Shown in pieces: positions 35,258-44,327 of a stretch of 64,000 nucleotides of DNA. Position 1 is the stretch's first letter, and each line of letters begins with the position of its first letter. Origin of the DNA: Acidobacteriota bacterium (GTDB taxonomy: Bacteria > Acidobacteriota > Blastocatellia > Pyrinomonadales > Pyrinomonadaceae); the NCBI GenBank assembly GCA_019639115.1, contig JAHBSM010000001.1, forward strand, positions 124,001 through 188,000, given 5' to 3'. Made by a program: the position numbers and the translations under genes. The notes below the pieces were generated by a model. That model searched no databases and was not told the DNA's origin. It saw only the letters and a program-made list of their open reading frames with translations.

Positions 35258-36328
35258 ATGATCTTTCGTGAATCGATCTTTGTGACCGGATTTCCGGGAT
35301 TCATCGCCGGGCGTCTGGTCGAGCGTCTGGCGGGCCCTGAGACACAGTTCTTCTTACTGGTCCAGCCGCAGTTCGTCGAAAAAGCCATTGCCGGTATCGA
35401 AGATATCGTCGAGATCACCGGTGTACCGCCGGAATGTTTCTCGATCGTCGAAGGTGACATTACAAAGCCCGGACTCGGGATCGATGCCGACGATCTCGAG
35501 ACGATCAGATACGAGACGACCGACGTTTTTCATCTGGCAGCCGCATATGACCTCGCGGTTGAACGCGATCTCGCTTACAGCGTAAATGTCGAAGGCACGA
35601 GAGAAGTGAACGCTCTGGTCAGGTCGCTCAAACAGCTTCGTCGATACAATTACATTTCGACCTGTTATGTGGCGGGCCGGCGAGACGGCCGGATACTGGA
35701 GACCGAACTAGAACACGACGCCGGTTTTCGCAATTTTTACGAAGAGACAAAATACCTGGCTGAGGTCGAGGTCGAGGCAATGAAGCCCGATCTGCCGGTC
35801 ACGATCCATCGGCCCTCCGTGGTCGTCGGCGACTCTGAGACTGGTGAGACCGCAAAATACGACGGCATTTACTACCTGATCAAATATTTACAGATCGCGC
35901 CCACTCTGCTGAGGCTCGTGAACGTCGGTAACGACAAGGTCAGGCTCAATCTCGTTCCGGTCGATTTCGTGGTCGAGTCGATCGCGGCCCTTGCTCGCGA
36001 TCCTGAGGCTGAGGGACGAACATTAGCTATCGCCGACCCCGAGCCGCTGACAACAGCCGAGCTTTTTGATGTGATCGCCAAGGAAATGACCGGCCGCAGA
36101 TCCGAGTTTCATCCACCGGCCAGCATCAGCGAATGGTTTCTGAACACACGCATCTCACCCCGGCTAACAGGTCTGCCGGCGGTTGGAGTGCCGTATTTCT
36201 TTATCTCGCAGACCTACGACACATCGAACGCGTCGGAACTGCTTGCGAAACACGGTATCGAATGCCCAAGATTCGACAGTTATATCGGGCCGCTGCTTGA
36301 GTTCGTCGATGAATACCCCGATCTGTAA
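35258..36328 (+). CDS. SDR family NAD(P)-dependent reductase (thioester-reductase-like)
   Basis: 356 aa from ATG 35258. It is an extended short-chain dehydrogenase: VTGFPGFIAGRLVERL (dinucleotide loop, about residues 8-23), DVFHLAAAYDLAV, NYISTCYVAG and the catalytic YEETK (Tyr-x-x-x-Lys, about 167-171), then IHRPSVVVGDS. The layout matches the male-sterility/thioester-reductase-like group that reduces fatty acyl or similar thioesters. It stands alone here, so the substrate is unknown. Confidence 0.88.
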   Translation: MIFRESIFVTGFPGFIAGRLVERLAGPETQFFLLVQPQFVEKAIAGIEDIVEITGVPPECFSIVEGDITKPGLGIDADDLETIRYETTDVFHLAAAYDLAVERDLAYSVNVEGTREVNALVRSLKQLRRYNYISTCYVAGRRDGRILETELEHDAGFRNFYEETKYLAEVEVEAMKPDLPVTIHRPSVVVGDSETGETAKYDGIYYLIKYLQIAPTLLRLVNVGNDKVRLNLVPVDFVVESIAALARDPEAEGRTLAIADPEPLTTAELFDVIAKEMTGRRSEFHPPASISEWFLNTRISPRLTGLPAVGVPYFFISQTYDTSNASELLAKHGIECPRFDSYIGPLLEFVDEYPDL

Positions 36329-36387
36329 TTGTCCATCTTGCCGCCCGGCGGACAGCAGATGACCAGAGTTCCGCATCAAAGGACGTG

Positions 36388-37521
36388 ATGCATATTTCGC
36401 CGATCAAGCCGATATTGGCCGCCGCCGTTTTGTTGGCATTTATCCCGGCTGCATTCGCTCAGAGCGGCCGCGTCCAACCGACACCTACGCCTACGCCGCC
36501 CGACGAGATCGTAAAGGTCGCGACCGAAGAGATAAAGCTCAACGTTCTCGCGTTCAATGTGAGCGGTGCGTTCGTCCCCGACATGACCTTGGATGATCTG
36601 GTGATCGCCGAGAACAACGTGCTTCATCCGCCGTCGAGCGTAAGGCGTATTCCTGCCAACGTTTTGATCGTGATGGACACGGGCGGTGAGATGCGCGTCG
36701 CCAAATCGCTTGATAGGACGCGACGCGTGGCGATCGCCGTCGCTGAAGCATTGCGTGACGGCGACCAGGTAGCGGTGATGCAATACTCTGACAGGGCCGA
36801 GGTCATCTCAGAGTGGACCACGAACCGCGCCGAGACCGTGGCAGCGATCAAACGGAGCAATTTCGGGCGGAGATCGGTTTTCGTCGATGCAATTACGGCC
36901 GCGAGGCAATTCATGATCGCCAGTGGCGCAGACAATCGTCATATCGTACTGATAACCGACGGCACTGACAGTCTCGGCCGTTCGTCCGCCAAATTCGACG
37001 CTCTGCAGGCGTTGACAGCGACCGATATCAGCGTTCACGTACTTAGCTATACGTCCATGGAGATAGACGACATAGAGCCGCGCTCACGCGGCGTTTCGAA
37101 ATCTCCGCCACCCAAAGCACTGCCCGACGAGGTAGCCGCTCAGCTGCCCAACGGAGCTCGCGATGTAGCAACGGCTCCAAAGGCTGTGACGATCAACACC
37201 GACCGTGCGTTCATCAGATCGATGAAAGCCCGAAAGGCCGATCTCGAAAAGTCGCAGGAGCAGCTCGAAAAACTCGCCGAGAATACGAACGGCACGTTCA
37301 TCCTGCCTGATTCGCCGGACGAAATGCTGCTCAAAGCTCCGCTTGTGGCCCGCATGATCGATTCGTCATATGTGGTCACTTACATTCCAAAGATACCCGT
37401 CGTCGATACTCGCGGTATTGCGGAGCGAAATATTGAAGTTACCTCCAAACGGCCCGGGCTGATCGTACAAGCACGTCGAAAGGTCCTGATACCTACCGAT
37501 GCCGCGGGCCGACGCCGATAA
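36388..37521 (+). CDS. Secreted VWA-domain protein (acidobacterial VWFA-related)
   Basis: 377 aa from ATG 36388 (AAAGGA upstream). Signal peptide to about residue 23, then a Thr/Pro linker. A VWA domain at about residues 85-240 has VLIVMDTGGEMR where the metal site (DxSxS) should be and HIVLITDGTDS for the later Asp. The DxSxS reads D-T-G-G-E, so the MIDAS is degenerate. A charged helical region and a C-terminal beta segment follow. This resembles the VWFA-related family abundant in Acidobacteriota (function unknown, extracytoplasmic). Confidence 0.88.
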   Translation: MHISPIKPILAAAVLLAFIPAAFAQSGRVQPTPTPTPPDEIVKVATEEIKLNVLAFNVSGAFVPDMTLDDLVIAENNVLHPPSSVRRIPANVLIVMDTGGEMRVAKSLDRTRRVAIAVAEALRDGDQVAVMQYSDRAEVISEWTTNRAETVAAIKRSNFGRRSVFVDAITAARQFMIASGADNRHIVLITDGTDSLGRSSAKFDALQALTATDISVHVLSYTSMEIDDIEPRSRGVSKSPPPKALPDEVAAQLPNGARDVATAPKAVTINTDRAFIRSMKARKADLEKSQEQLEKLAENTNGTFILPDSPDEMLLKAPLVARMIDSSYVVTYIPKIPVVDTRGIAERNIEVTSKRPGLIVQARRKVLIPTDAAGRRR

Positions 37522-37524
37522 CGT

Positions 37525-37556
37525 TTGACAACATTTACAATTAGAATTATTCTAAT
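37525..37556 (+). promoter_or_regulatory. Promoter and PerR/Fur-like box of the Fur-family gene
   Basis: TTGACA (37525-37530), a 17-base spacer and TATTCT (37548-37553). A perfect 17-bp palindrome, ATTAGAAT-T-ATTCTAAT (37540-37556), covers the -10 and closely resembles the PerR box of B. subtilis. The ATG lies 19 bases after it, so autorepression is expected. Confidence 0.85.
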
Positions 37557-37574
37557 CATTGGTTGGTACGTAAT

Positions 37575-37973
37575 ATGGACGTAACAGCAATATCAGAACT
37601 CGGACTGACCCGGCAGCGTGAGGTGGTGCTGCGGGTAATTCGCACGTCGAATGAGCACTTGACGGCCAACGAGGTCTTTGCCAAAGCGAAGGACCTGCTG
37701 CCGTCGATCTCGTTCGCGACCGTTTATAATAGTCTCAGATACCTAAAAGAGTCGGGTCATATAGCCGAGGTCCAGTTCGGCAACGGCGCCAGCCGATTTG
37801 ACCGTATGACCGACCGGCACGATCACGCACTCTGTACCTCATGCGGCAAGCTCGTCGATATCGAGATGACGCTCCCTGAGGCGTTCATAGGAGAGGCGTC
37901 GAAACTATCAAGATTCAAACCTGAGAGTTTGGAGTTCACTCTTCGGGGCAAATGTCCGGAGTGCGCGTCCTAA
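37575..37973 (+). CDS. Fur family regulator, probably PerR-like
   Basis: 132 aa from ATG 37575. The N-terminal winged helix (LTRQREVVLRVIRTSNEHLTANEVF... SFATVYNSLRYLKESG) is followed by the metal-sensing half with DRHDHALCTSCGKLVDIE and a C-terminal CPEC. These CxxC pairs form the structural zinc site, and the HDH is the regulatory site. A PerR-like role is inferred from the perfect PerR-type box over its own promoter and the two peroxide/thiol genes downstream. Confidence 0.92.
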   Translation: MDVTAISELGLTRQREVVLRVIRTSNEHLTANEVFAKAKDLLPSISFATVYNSLRYLKESGHIAEVQFGNGASRFDRMTDRHDHALCTSCGKLVDIEMTLPEAFIGEASKLSRFKPESLEFTLRGKCPECAS

Positions 37974-38101
37974 CAATTCATCGCGAAACGGGTTCCGCAG
38001 CCGAATATAATGGCCAGCAGCTATCTTATATTCTCGGCGTCGGGGCCCGTTCTGCGGTGGAACGCGATAAATAAATAAAGGAGTAATTACACTTAATAAT
38101 C

Positions 38102-38689
38102 ATGTCAACAGCAGCAGCAATGGCACCTACTAATGAAACGCTGGTTACGATGGCCAAGGTCGGCCAGCCGGCACCCAGCTTTAACCTACCCTCGACCAAG
38201 AATCTCGAAACGCTGGCCGAGAATGTGAAGCTAAGCGACTATCGCGGCAAATGGCTTATCCTTTTGTTCTATCCGCTTGATTTCACCTTTGTCTGCCCGA
38301 CCGAGCTGACCGCCTTCTCTGATCGCATAGACGAGATCAACGGCATTGGTGCCGAAGTGATCGGTATCTCGACGGATTCGGTCCACTCGCATCGCGCGTG
38401 GCTCAATACGCCTCGGGAAAAGAACGGCATCGAAGGCTTGCGTTATCCGCTGGCGTCGGACGTGGCCGGCAAGCTCGCCAAGGCTTACAACATACTTGTC
38501 GAGGACGCCAATATCGCGCTCCGCGGCCTTTTTATAATCAATCCGGAAGGGATCCTGCAATACTCGGTGGTTCATGACCTGAACATCGGCCGGTCTGTCG
38601 ATGAGACCATGCGTGTGCTCCAGGGGCTGCAGACAGGCGGGCTGTGTGCGGCTGATTGGAAGCCGGGTCAGGAGAATTTGAAGGCCTAA
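38102..38689 (+). CDS. 2-Cys peroxiredoxin (AhpC/Prx1 type)
   Basis: 195 aa thiol peroxidase that reduces H2O2 and organic peroxides. The peroxidatic Cys65 is in FYPLDFTFVCPTE and the resolving Cys182 is in GGLCAADWKPG, the arrangement of typical 2-Cys enzymes. An Ala/Met/Thr-rich leader of about 17 residues precedes the core. AAAGGAG lies about 17 bases before the ATG, farther than usual, so the true start may differ. It lies downstream of the PerR-like gene and may be in the same regulon. Confidence 0.95.
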   Translation: MSTAAAMAPTNETLVTMAKVGQPAPSFNLPSTKNLETLAENVKLSDYRGKWLILLFYPLDFTFVCPTELTAFSDRIDEINGIGAEVIGISTDSVHSHRAWLNTPREKNGIEGLRYPLASDVAGKLAKAYNILVEDANIALRGLFIINPEGILQYSVVHDLNIGRSVDETMRVLQGLQTGGLCAADWKPGQENLKA

Positions 38690-38761
38690 CTTTTCTGCCG
38701 GGATGCGGGGCACCTCGGGCTGCGGCCCCGTGCTCCGCGTTTCGCATTCGGAGAAATAACG

Positions 38762-39235
38762 ATGTCAATGAGAATAGGAGATGCGATGCCGTCGCTCGAA
38801 GGAGCGACCGCATGGATCAACGGATCGTTGGATCAGGCAAAACGGGATCTCGACGGCGCTCCCGTGTTGATCCACTTCTGGGCCGTGTCGTGCGGGATCT
38901 GCAAGGAAAAGATGCCCCAGCTCAATGAACTTACGTCGAAGTATAAGGATCTTGGACTCAAGGCTATCGCAGTTCATATGCCTCGATACGAGGCCGACAC
39001 AGACCTCGACACTGTCAACGAAGCGATACAGGCAAACAATATTTCGGAGCCGACAGCCGTTGACGGACTGCACAAACTTCGGGACGCATTCCACAACGAG
39101 CAGGGCTGGGTGCCCGTGTATTATCTGTTTGACGCGGAAGGCAAACTGAGAACCCGGGCCGCCGGCGAGTTTGGCGTTGGCATCCTGGCAACGGCTCTCG
39201 CGAAAATGTTCGGCGCACAAGCCGCCGCCGCTTAA
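38762..39235 (+). CDS. Thioredoxin-like (TlpA/redoxin) protein
   Basis: 157 aa. The thioredoxin fold has the active site WAVSCGICKEK (Cys44-x-x-Cys47) and a long helix-strand core, PVLIHFW at the start and GWVPVYYLFDAEGKL as the cis-Pro region. There is no signal peptide, so it is probably cytoplasmic. It follows the peroxiredoxin gene by 72 bases and may act as its reductant or a related disulphide reductase; this is inference from position. Confidence 0.88.
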   Translation: MSMRIGDAMPSLEGATAWINGSLDQAKRDLDGAPVLIHFWAVSCGICKEKMPQLNELTSKYKDLGLKAIAVHMPRYEADTDLDTVNEAIQANNISEPTAVDGLHKLRDAFHNEQGWVPVYYLFDAEGKLRTRAAGEFGVGILATALAKMFGAQAAAA

Positions 39236-39252
39236 ATTCAGACAGCTGTACG

Positions 39253-39280
39253 CCGGGGCGGGCACCGTAGCCCGCCCCGG
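39253..39280. terminator. GC-rich hairpin between convergent genes
   Basis: Perfect 11-bp stem CCGGGGCGGGC (39253-39263) / GCCCGCCCCGG (39270-39280) with a 6-base loop. There is no T-run on either side. It lies between the stops at 39235 and 39300 and can act on both strands. Confidence 0.6.
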
Positions 39281-39299
39281 TCTGCGGCGGCCTCGTGGC

Positions 39300-39779
39300 T
39301 CAGACCAGAGGACGCGACGTCAGCACCCAAATGAGCAAATAACCGCTGGCTACGATCGATCCGACCAGCACCGCGAGCAAGATCCCTATCAGTCCGAACA
39401 CAAATAGATAATCGCTAGTGGTACCTTTGCCGTGGCCGGCGGCACGAGTTCGGATCAGGTTCATATTCTGCCGGTTCGCTTTCCAGACGAAGTCGAAAGC
39501 GTCGCCTATTATTGGGATCATGCCGACCAGATAATCCAAACCCAGATTGAACGCCATGCGGAGCAGCGTGATCTTTGGCACGCCGTATCGGACACCCGAG
39601 AACAAGATATAGATCGACGGCAGAAATGCCAGAGTGTCGCCGACATTTGGGATAAGGCCGATCAGGGCATCGAGCCCGAATCGCCATCCCGTGCCGGGAA
39701 CTCGAAAGAGTCCGTCTAGATAATGCGCGAGGTCGTCGAGTCCTTTTTCGATCTCGATCTGTTTCTGTAGATCAGCCAT
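39300..39779 (-). CDS. DUF4112 membrane protein
   Basis: 159 aa. The N-terminal region (LDDLAHYLDGLFRVPGTGWRFGLDALIGLIPNVGD) and the repeated motif GMIPIIGDAFDFVWKANRQNM are typical of DUF4112. It has about three hydrophobic segments, the last at 128-152. The function is unknown. Confidence 0.85.
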   Translation of the reverse strand: MADLQKQIEIEKGLDDLAHYLDGLFRVPGTGWRFGLDALIGLIPNVGDTLAFLPSIYILFSGVRYGVPKITLLRMAFNLGLDYLVGMIPIIGDAFDFVWKANRQNMNLIRTRAAGHGKGTTSDYLFVFGLIGILLAVLVGSIVASGYLLIWVLTSRPLV

Positions 39780-39800
39780 AGCAATGGTGCGGCGCCGATG

Positions 39801-42056
39801 TCATCTGCCGATGATCCTCACGCTGATTATGCGGTCGCCCCGCACGATAGCATCTACGACCCGCATGTCTTTCTCGTTCACTTTTCCAAATACGGTATAG
39901 CCTCCATCCAAGTGCGGCTGAGGGCTGTGGGTCACGAACCATTGTGATCCGCCGGTGTCTTTGCCCGATAGAGCCATACCGACGGCGCCTCTGTCATATG
40001 GCAGCATATTCACCTCGCATCGGATAGACCAGCCGGGGCCTCCGTTGCCATCGCCGCGCGGGTCGCCGTCCTGCATCACAAAATTCGGCACGACGCGATG
40101 CACGATCAGGCCGTCGAAATATCCCATGCGAGCCAGCCGTATCCAGTTGTCAACGGTCAGCGGGGCTTCCTCGGGATCTAAGACAATAGTGAACGAACCT
40201 TTTTCGGTCTTGACGACGGCGCGAACCGAGCCGTTCCTGCGTGAAAGTGCGCGACGATAATCGACATCCGAGCTGAGCACCTGGCCCAAACGCGTCGCGG
40301 CCGATGGCGAAAATGCCCTGACCCGATCCTTGCCTTGATCGCGAGCCGCCTTGAGCATTGACGGGAGGCCGGGCGACGTCTTTGCAAGCTCGGGATCGTC
40401 GAGCAGTTGAAAGGCCCTTCTCCGGACCAGATGATCGGGTGAACTCAATGCTGTAAGTAACGAGCCGACGGCCGCCGGTTTGTCGAGTTTGGCGAGCGCG
40501 TCCATCATGGCTAGGATCGCGTCGTTATCGTGTTTATCCTTGAGCATCGACAAGGTCAAGGCACGCTCTATTGCTGCAAAATTGTCTTTCGAATTGGGAC
40601 GCTCTGCCAGGAGTTCTGCCGCAGCTGCACGGATGAATACGTCCTCATTGGTCATCTCGCCTCGGAGAAGTTCATCCAGGTTGTCCGGTTTGAGCGCGGC
40701 CGTTGCTCGCATCATATCGGGCATCGCCATGATCATCTTCTTTTGATCTCGCGGAGCCACATGTCGCGCCATACCTGTAATAAAGGACGTCAGGCGTTCG
40801 CCTGCACGTGCATTGAGCTCCTCTGACTTGAGCGTGGCTATCTCGCCAAGCCCCTGAGCGTACGCCGATGCGGCGTACGGTAGCACATACAACGTGTCGG
40901 CATCGATCTCTTCTTTGATGTAGAGCTTGGGAGCCACGCGGGCGAACGCGATCTCCGTCTCAGCCGACGAGAATCTATCGACCCTACGCAACTGTCGCAG
41001 GAACGCGAGGGCCTTAGGATCGTCAGTGCCGGGCAGCAGACGCCCGACGGCAACGGCTATCTCGAGGAGCTCACTTTTCGGGAGCGGGACCTCGACCGGA
41101 CTCAGCCTGCCGGCCTTTTGGCCGGGTCTCAGCGGGGCGGGATCGCCATGCTTCGGGATGAGGAGATATCCGGCCCTTTCGATCAACGCGTGCGCGGATG
41201 AGGCGACCTTCAGCGCAGCGACAGAACGGATAGCAGAAACGCGAACGCGGGGATCGGGATCCGAGACAGCCGCCTTGACGAGCAGATCGAGAGCGTCTTT
41301 GTCCTCTGCGGCACCAAGTGCGCGTGCGGCGTTGGATCGAGCCACAGCATCGGGATCGCCTGCGAGCACCTGCCGCAGGGTTTCGTTCGCATTCTTAGAC
41401 CGCAGCCGCGTCAAAGCGTTCGCCGCATCGGCCCGTATACGAGCATCAGAACTCGACAGGAATCTGGCGATCACGAGATCAGCATTATCAGGCCGAGCCC
41501 GCAGCGCCGCAGTCAATGCAAGCAGGACCGTCGTACGGTCCATTTCATCGCCGCGTGCGGAAGCCGAGTCCAGCACTCCGACGATGGCCCGCCCGAGATC
41601 GGCGGCCAGGGGATCTTTTGGGTTAGCAGCCGCGATCTTGCCGGCGGCCTCGACGGCGCGAGCTATTACCTCTTCTCCCTTACGCCGGTCGGCCGGGAAA
41701 GCGACGGAAACGAGTTTGAGTATAGCGTCGGCGCCTTTGACAGATTCGATCTCGCCGATCGCAAAGGCCGCCACGGCACGCACGTCATTCTCCGTGTCGC
41801 TCGTAAGCAGTTCGATCAGATCGGGCAGAGCCTCCTCGCTGCCGATGCGTCCGGCGGCCAGAGCCGCTCGAGCTCGTATGGCCGAATTCGTCGATCGAAG
41901 CAGGTCTTTCAGATCGCGGTCATAGCGACGTTCGTCCTCGGCTCTGAGGATACGGACAGCGATCGGCAAAGGTACCTGCGGCGTTCGCACCGTCTGGCCT
42001 GCGATGGCGGACGCAAAGATAACGAACAGGATGACGAAACTGAAAGTTCGATTCAT
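39801..42056 (-). CDS. Secreted HEAT-repeat protein with C-terminal cyclophilin domain
   Basis: 751 aa from ATG 42056 (a GTG lies 18 bases upstream). After a signal peptide (about residues 1-20) there are many HEAT-like repeats up to about residue 590, e.g. SAIRARAALAAGRIGSEEALPDLIELL and SDPDPRVRVSAIRSVAALK. The last ~170 residues form a peptidyl-prolyl isomerase: VHRVVPNFVMQDGDPRGDG keeps the catalytic Arg/Phe/Gln, and PHLDGGYTVFGKV keeps the C-terminal His. It is probably a periplasmic scaffold with foldase activity. Confidence 0.92.
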   Translation of the reverse strand: MNRTFSFVILFVIFASAIAGQTVRTPQVPLPIAVRILRAEDERRYDRDLKDLLRSTNSAIRARAALAAGRIGSEEALPDLIELLTSDTENDVRAVAAFAIGEIESVKGADAILKLVSVAFPADRRKGEEVIARAVEAAGKIAAANPKDPLAADLGRAIVGVLDSASARGDEMDRTTVLLALTAALRARPDNADLVIARFLSSSDARIRADAANALTRLRSKNANETLRQVLAGDPDAVARSNAARALGAAEDKDALDLLVKAAVSDPDPRVRVSAIRSVAALKVASSAHALIERAGYLLIPKHGDPAPLRPGQKAGRLSPVEVPLPKSELLEIAVAVGRLLPGTDDPKALAFLRQLRRVDRFSSAETEIAFARVAPKLYIKEEIDADTLYVLPYAASAYAQGLGEIATLKSEELNARAGERLTSFITGMARHVAPRDQKKMIMAMPDMMRATAALKPDNLDELLRGEMTNEDVFIRAAAAELLAERPNSKDNFAAIERALTLSMLKDKHDNDAILAMMDALAKLDKPAAVGSLLTALSSPDHLVRRRAFQLLDDPELAKTSPGLPSMLKAARDQGKDRVRAFSPSAATRLGQVLSSDVDYRRALSRRNGSVRAVVKTEKGSFTIVLDPEEAPLTVDNWIRLARMGYFDGLIVHRVVPNFVMQDGDPRGDGNGGPGWSIRCEVNMLPYDRGAVGMALSGKDTGGSQWFVTHSPQPHLDGGYTVFGKVNEKDMRVVDAIVRGDRIISVRIIGR

Positions 42057-42104
42057 CCTGTTAATTTGCAACACGGCCGTCCCAAGCTCAAGTCGCTCGG
42101 GCGT

Positions 42105-42521
42105 TTATTCCCCGCCTGTCTCGATGATCTCGAAATCAGTGATGATCTTTGCCGTAGGCTTTACGGTAGCCGCGACCGAGCAATACTTTGTTTCAGACAG
42201 CTCTATGGCGTCTGCCACGGCCTTCTCAGACACATTGCGGCCGCGAACCACATGGGTGATGCGTATCTCAGTAAATTTTTTCGGGTGTTCATCTGCCCGC
42301 GTGCCCTCGATCCGGATGTCGTATTCGTCCACAGCTTGACGCTTTTTCTGTAGTATCGAGATCACGTCAACTGCGGTGCAGCCCGCTACGGACAATAACA
42401 GCATCTCCATCGGCGTCGGGGCCGAGTGACGATCGCCCTTGGTATCCATGACGAGCGAATATCCGCGACCGGTCGTCCCTATAAAGAATTCGTCGCCTGC
42501 CCATTTTACAGTTCCATTCAT
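42105..42521 (-). CDS. OsmC/Ohr family protein
   Basis: 138 aa. It has the OsmC-like fold pattern with SAPTPMEMLLLSVAGCTAVDVI around Cys48 and a second Cys in LSETKYCSVAATVK (about residue 113). This is the two-cysteine site of thiol-dependent peroxidases for organic hydroperoxides. Its presence near PerR and peroxiredoxin genes fits oxidative defence. Its exact class (OsmC or Ohr) is unsure. Confidence 0.9.
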   Translation of the reverse strand: MNGTVKWAGDEFFIGTTGRGYSLVMDTKGDRHSAPTPMEMLLLSVAGCTAVDVISILQKKRQAVDEYDIRIEGTRADEHPKKFTEIRITHVVRGRNVSEKAVADAIELSETKYCSVAATVKPTAKIITDFEIIETGGE

Positions 42522-42675
42522 AATGAAGATCGCCTCAGATCGGCCGATATACGTTTATCGTAACACGCACCGACGCATCCCAGGTCGTGAGATAGCGCAC
42601 AACGCGCATTTATAAGATAGCTTCTAATAACTTGCGGCACAGGTGTGTTCGCGTTAGATCCCAGAGGAAACAGAG

Positions 42676-44259
42676 ATGAAAAGAAACGTACTGAACGTGA
42701 CCCTTCTGATCGTATGTGCGATCGCCGGCTCAGCCCTTGGTGTTGCCGCGCAGCAGCCTAATGACCGTGAGGTCCGCGAAGCCGCTAGGAGCCTTTCGAC
42801 GCGGCTGGACAATTTCGAATACGAGATCCGCTATCAGCTTCAGACGACATCGGTCGGGTCGGGACAGGTCGGCACCGCGATGGACCTGGTGCGACGGCTG
42901 AGAGATGCCCAACGCAATTTTCAACAGAACCTGGATCGACGACGCGAGAACCGCTCAGACGTGAATGACCTTGTCTCGGCGGCATTGAGGATCGAGGAAT
43001 TTGTGCGCTCGAACCAAGTCAACCGGCGTGTCGAGGACGACTGGAACGCCGTCAAACGCCAGATCGAACGGATCGCACAAAACTATGGCGTCACGCCCGA
43101 TTGGAACGAGATCGACGAATCTCAACCCGCTATCGACTATCCGGATAGCAGCGGTCCGGGTGCTTTCACCGTCGGGCTTTCAGGTACGTATGAACTGGAT
43201 ATACAGAGATCGGAGAGCATCGATGACATCGTATCGTCGAGCGGAGCCCGTGCGGGTGACCGCGACGATCTGCGCGAGAAGCTGACCGCTCCGGGTCAGA
43301 TCGCGATCGACATACGCGGAACGCAGATCACTCTTGCTACATCGAACGCTGATCCAGTCACATTCGCGGCTGACGGCCGCGACAAGGTCGAGCAGGGCCC
43401 CAACGGGCGTACGATCAGGCTCAGGGCAACGCTGTCGGGCGACACGCTGACGATCTCGAGCCTCGGCGGCGAATCGGATTACACGATCGTGTTCACATCG
43501 GTCTCTGACGGCCGCGTGCTCAAAGTAACGCGCCGGATCACGACCGACTATCTGCGGCAGACCGTATTTGCGGAGAGCATTTACAACAAGACCGACTCCG
43601 TAGCGAGGCTCGGTATAAACTCAGGCGGGCAGACCGGCGGATATTCGGACAACGACGGCACCGGCGGCAGCGGCAATTACAGCGGAGCGCCGACGATCGG
43701 CCAAGGGCGTACCGGCGAATTCGTCGTGCCGGACGGGGTGACCCTGTCAGGTATATTGGAGAACGACATCGATACCAAAGTGTCGCAAAACAACGACCGG
43801 TTTCGGATGACGGTCCAGTCTCCGTACGAATTTCGCGGGGCGGTAGTAGAGGGCTATATCTCCGGCGTTGGACGTTCGGGCCGCGTTTCGGGTAGGTCCA
43901 ACATTACCTTCAATTTCGATCGTATCACTCTACGTGACGGGAAAAGCTACGATTTCGCAGGTTATATTCAGTCTATAAAAGACCAGAACGGCAAGGCAGT
44001 AAAGGTCGATACGGAAGGCACCGCAAAGGGCGACAGCCAGACAGGCGAGACCGCCAAGCGCGGCGGAGCCGGTGCAGGCATCGGCGCCGTGATCGGTGCG
44101 ATCGCAGGCGGAGCCAAAGGCGCCGTTATCGGAGCCATCATCGGCGGATCGGCCGGTGCAGGGACCGTCGCGATACAGGGCCGCGACGACATCAAGCTGA
44201 TGCGCGGGTCCGTCATAACGATTCGATCGTCATCTCCGATCAGATCGACACCCCGCTGA
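42676..44259 (+). CDS. Exported hypothetical protein with glycine-zipper C-terminus
   Basis: 527 aa, unrecognised overall. Signal peptide to about residue 25. Residues 30-155 form a charged helical part (RRLRDAQRNFQQNLDRRREN and similar). The middle is beta-rich, with a repeat-like module around 170-330. A Gly/Ser-rich linker (about 335-360) leads to a second beta domain. A glycine-zipper membrane-like stretch follows: GAGIGAVIGAIAGGAKGAVI around 473-492 and GAIIGGSAGAGTVAI. Such C-termini occur in outer-membrane stress proteins. Shine-Dalgarno GAGGAAA is present. Confidence 0.72.
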   Translation: MKRNVLNVTLLIVCAIAGSALGVAAQQPNDREVREAARSLSTRLDNFEYEIRYQLQTTSVGSGQVGTAMDLVRRLRDAQRNFQQNLDRRRENRSDVNDLVSAALRIEEFVRSNQVNRRVEDDWNAVKRQIERIAQNYGVTPDWNEIDESQPAIDYPDSSGPGAFTVGLSGTYELDIQRSESIDDIVSSSGARAGDRDDLREKLTAPGQIAIDIRGTQITLATSNADPVTFAADGRDKVEQGPNGRTIRLRATLSGDTLTISSLGGESDYTIVFTSVSDGRVLKVTRRITTDYLRQTVFAESIYNKTDSVARLGINSGGQTGGYSDNDGTGGSGNYSGAPTIGQGRTGEFVVPDGVTLSGILENDIDTKVSQNNDRFRMTVQSPYEFRGAVVEGYISGVGRSGRVSGRSNITFNFDRITLRDGKSYDFAGYIQSIKDQNGKAVKVDTEGTAKGDSQTGETAKRGGAGAGIGAVIGAIAGGAKGAVIGAIIGGSAGAGTVAIQGRDDIKLMRGSVITIRSSSPIRSTPR

Positions 44260-44327
44260 CGCCGCGCTGACACGACGATAATTATTACGGGTTGGAACGC
44301 CCGCCGCAAGTATGCAAGAATCGTCCC

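Noticed and set aside
40927..41925. Long plus-strand open frame opposite the HEAT-cyclophilin gene
   Set aside because: Ser/Arg/Ala-rich shadow of a GC-rich gene on the other strand, without ribosome site or domains; the minus-strand gene has clear HEAT and cyclophilin motifs.
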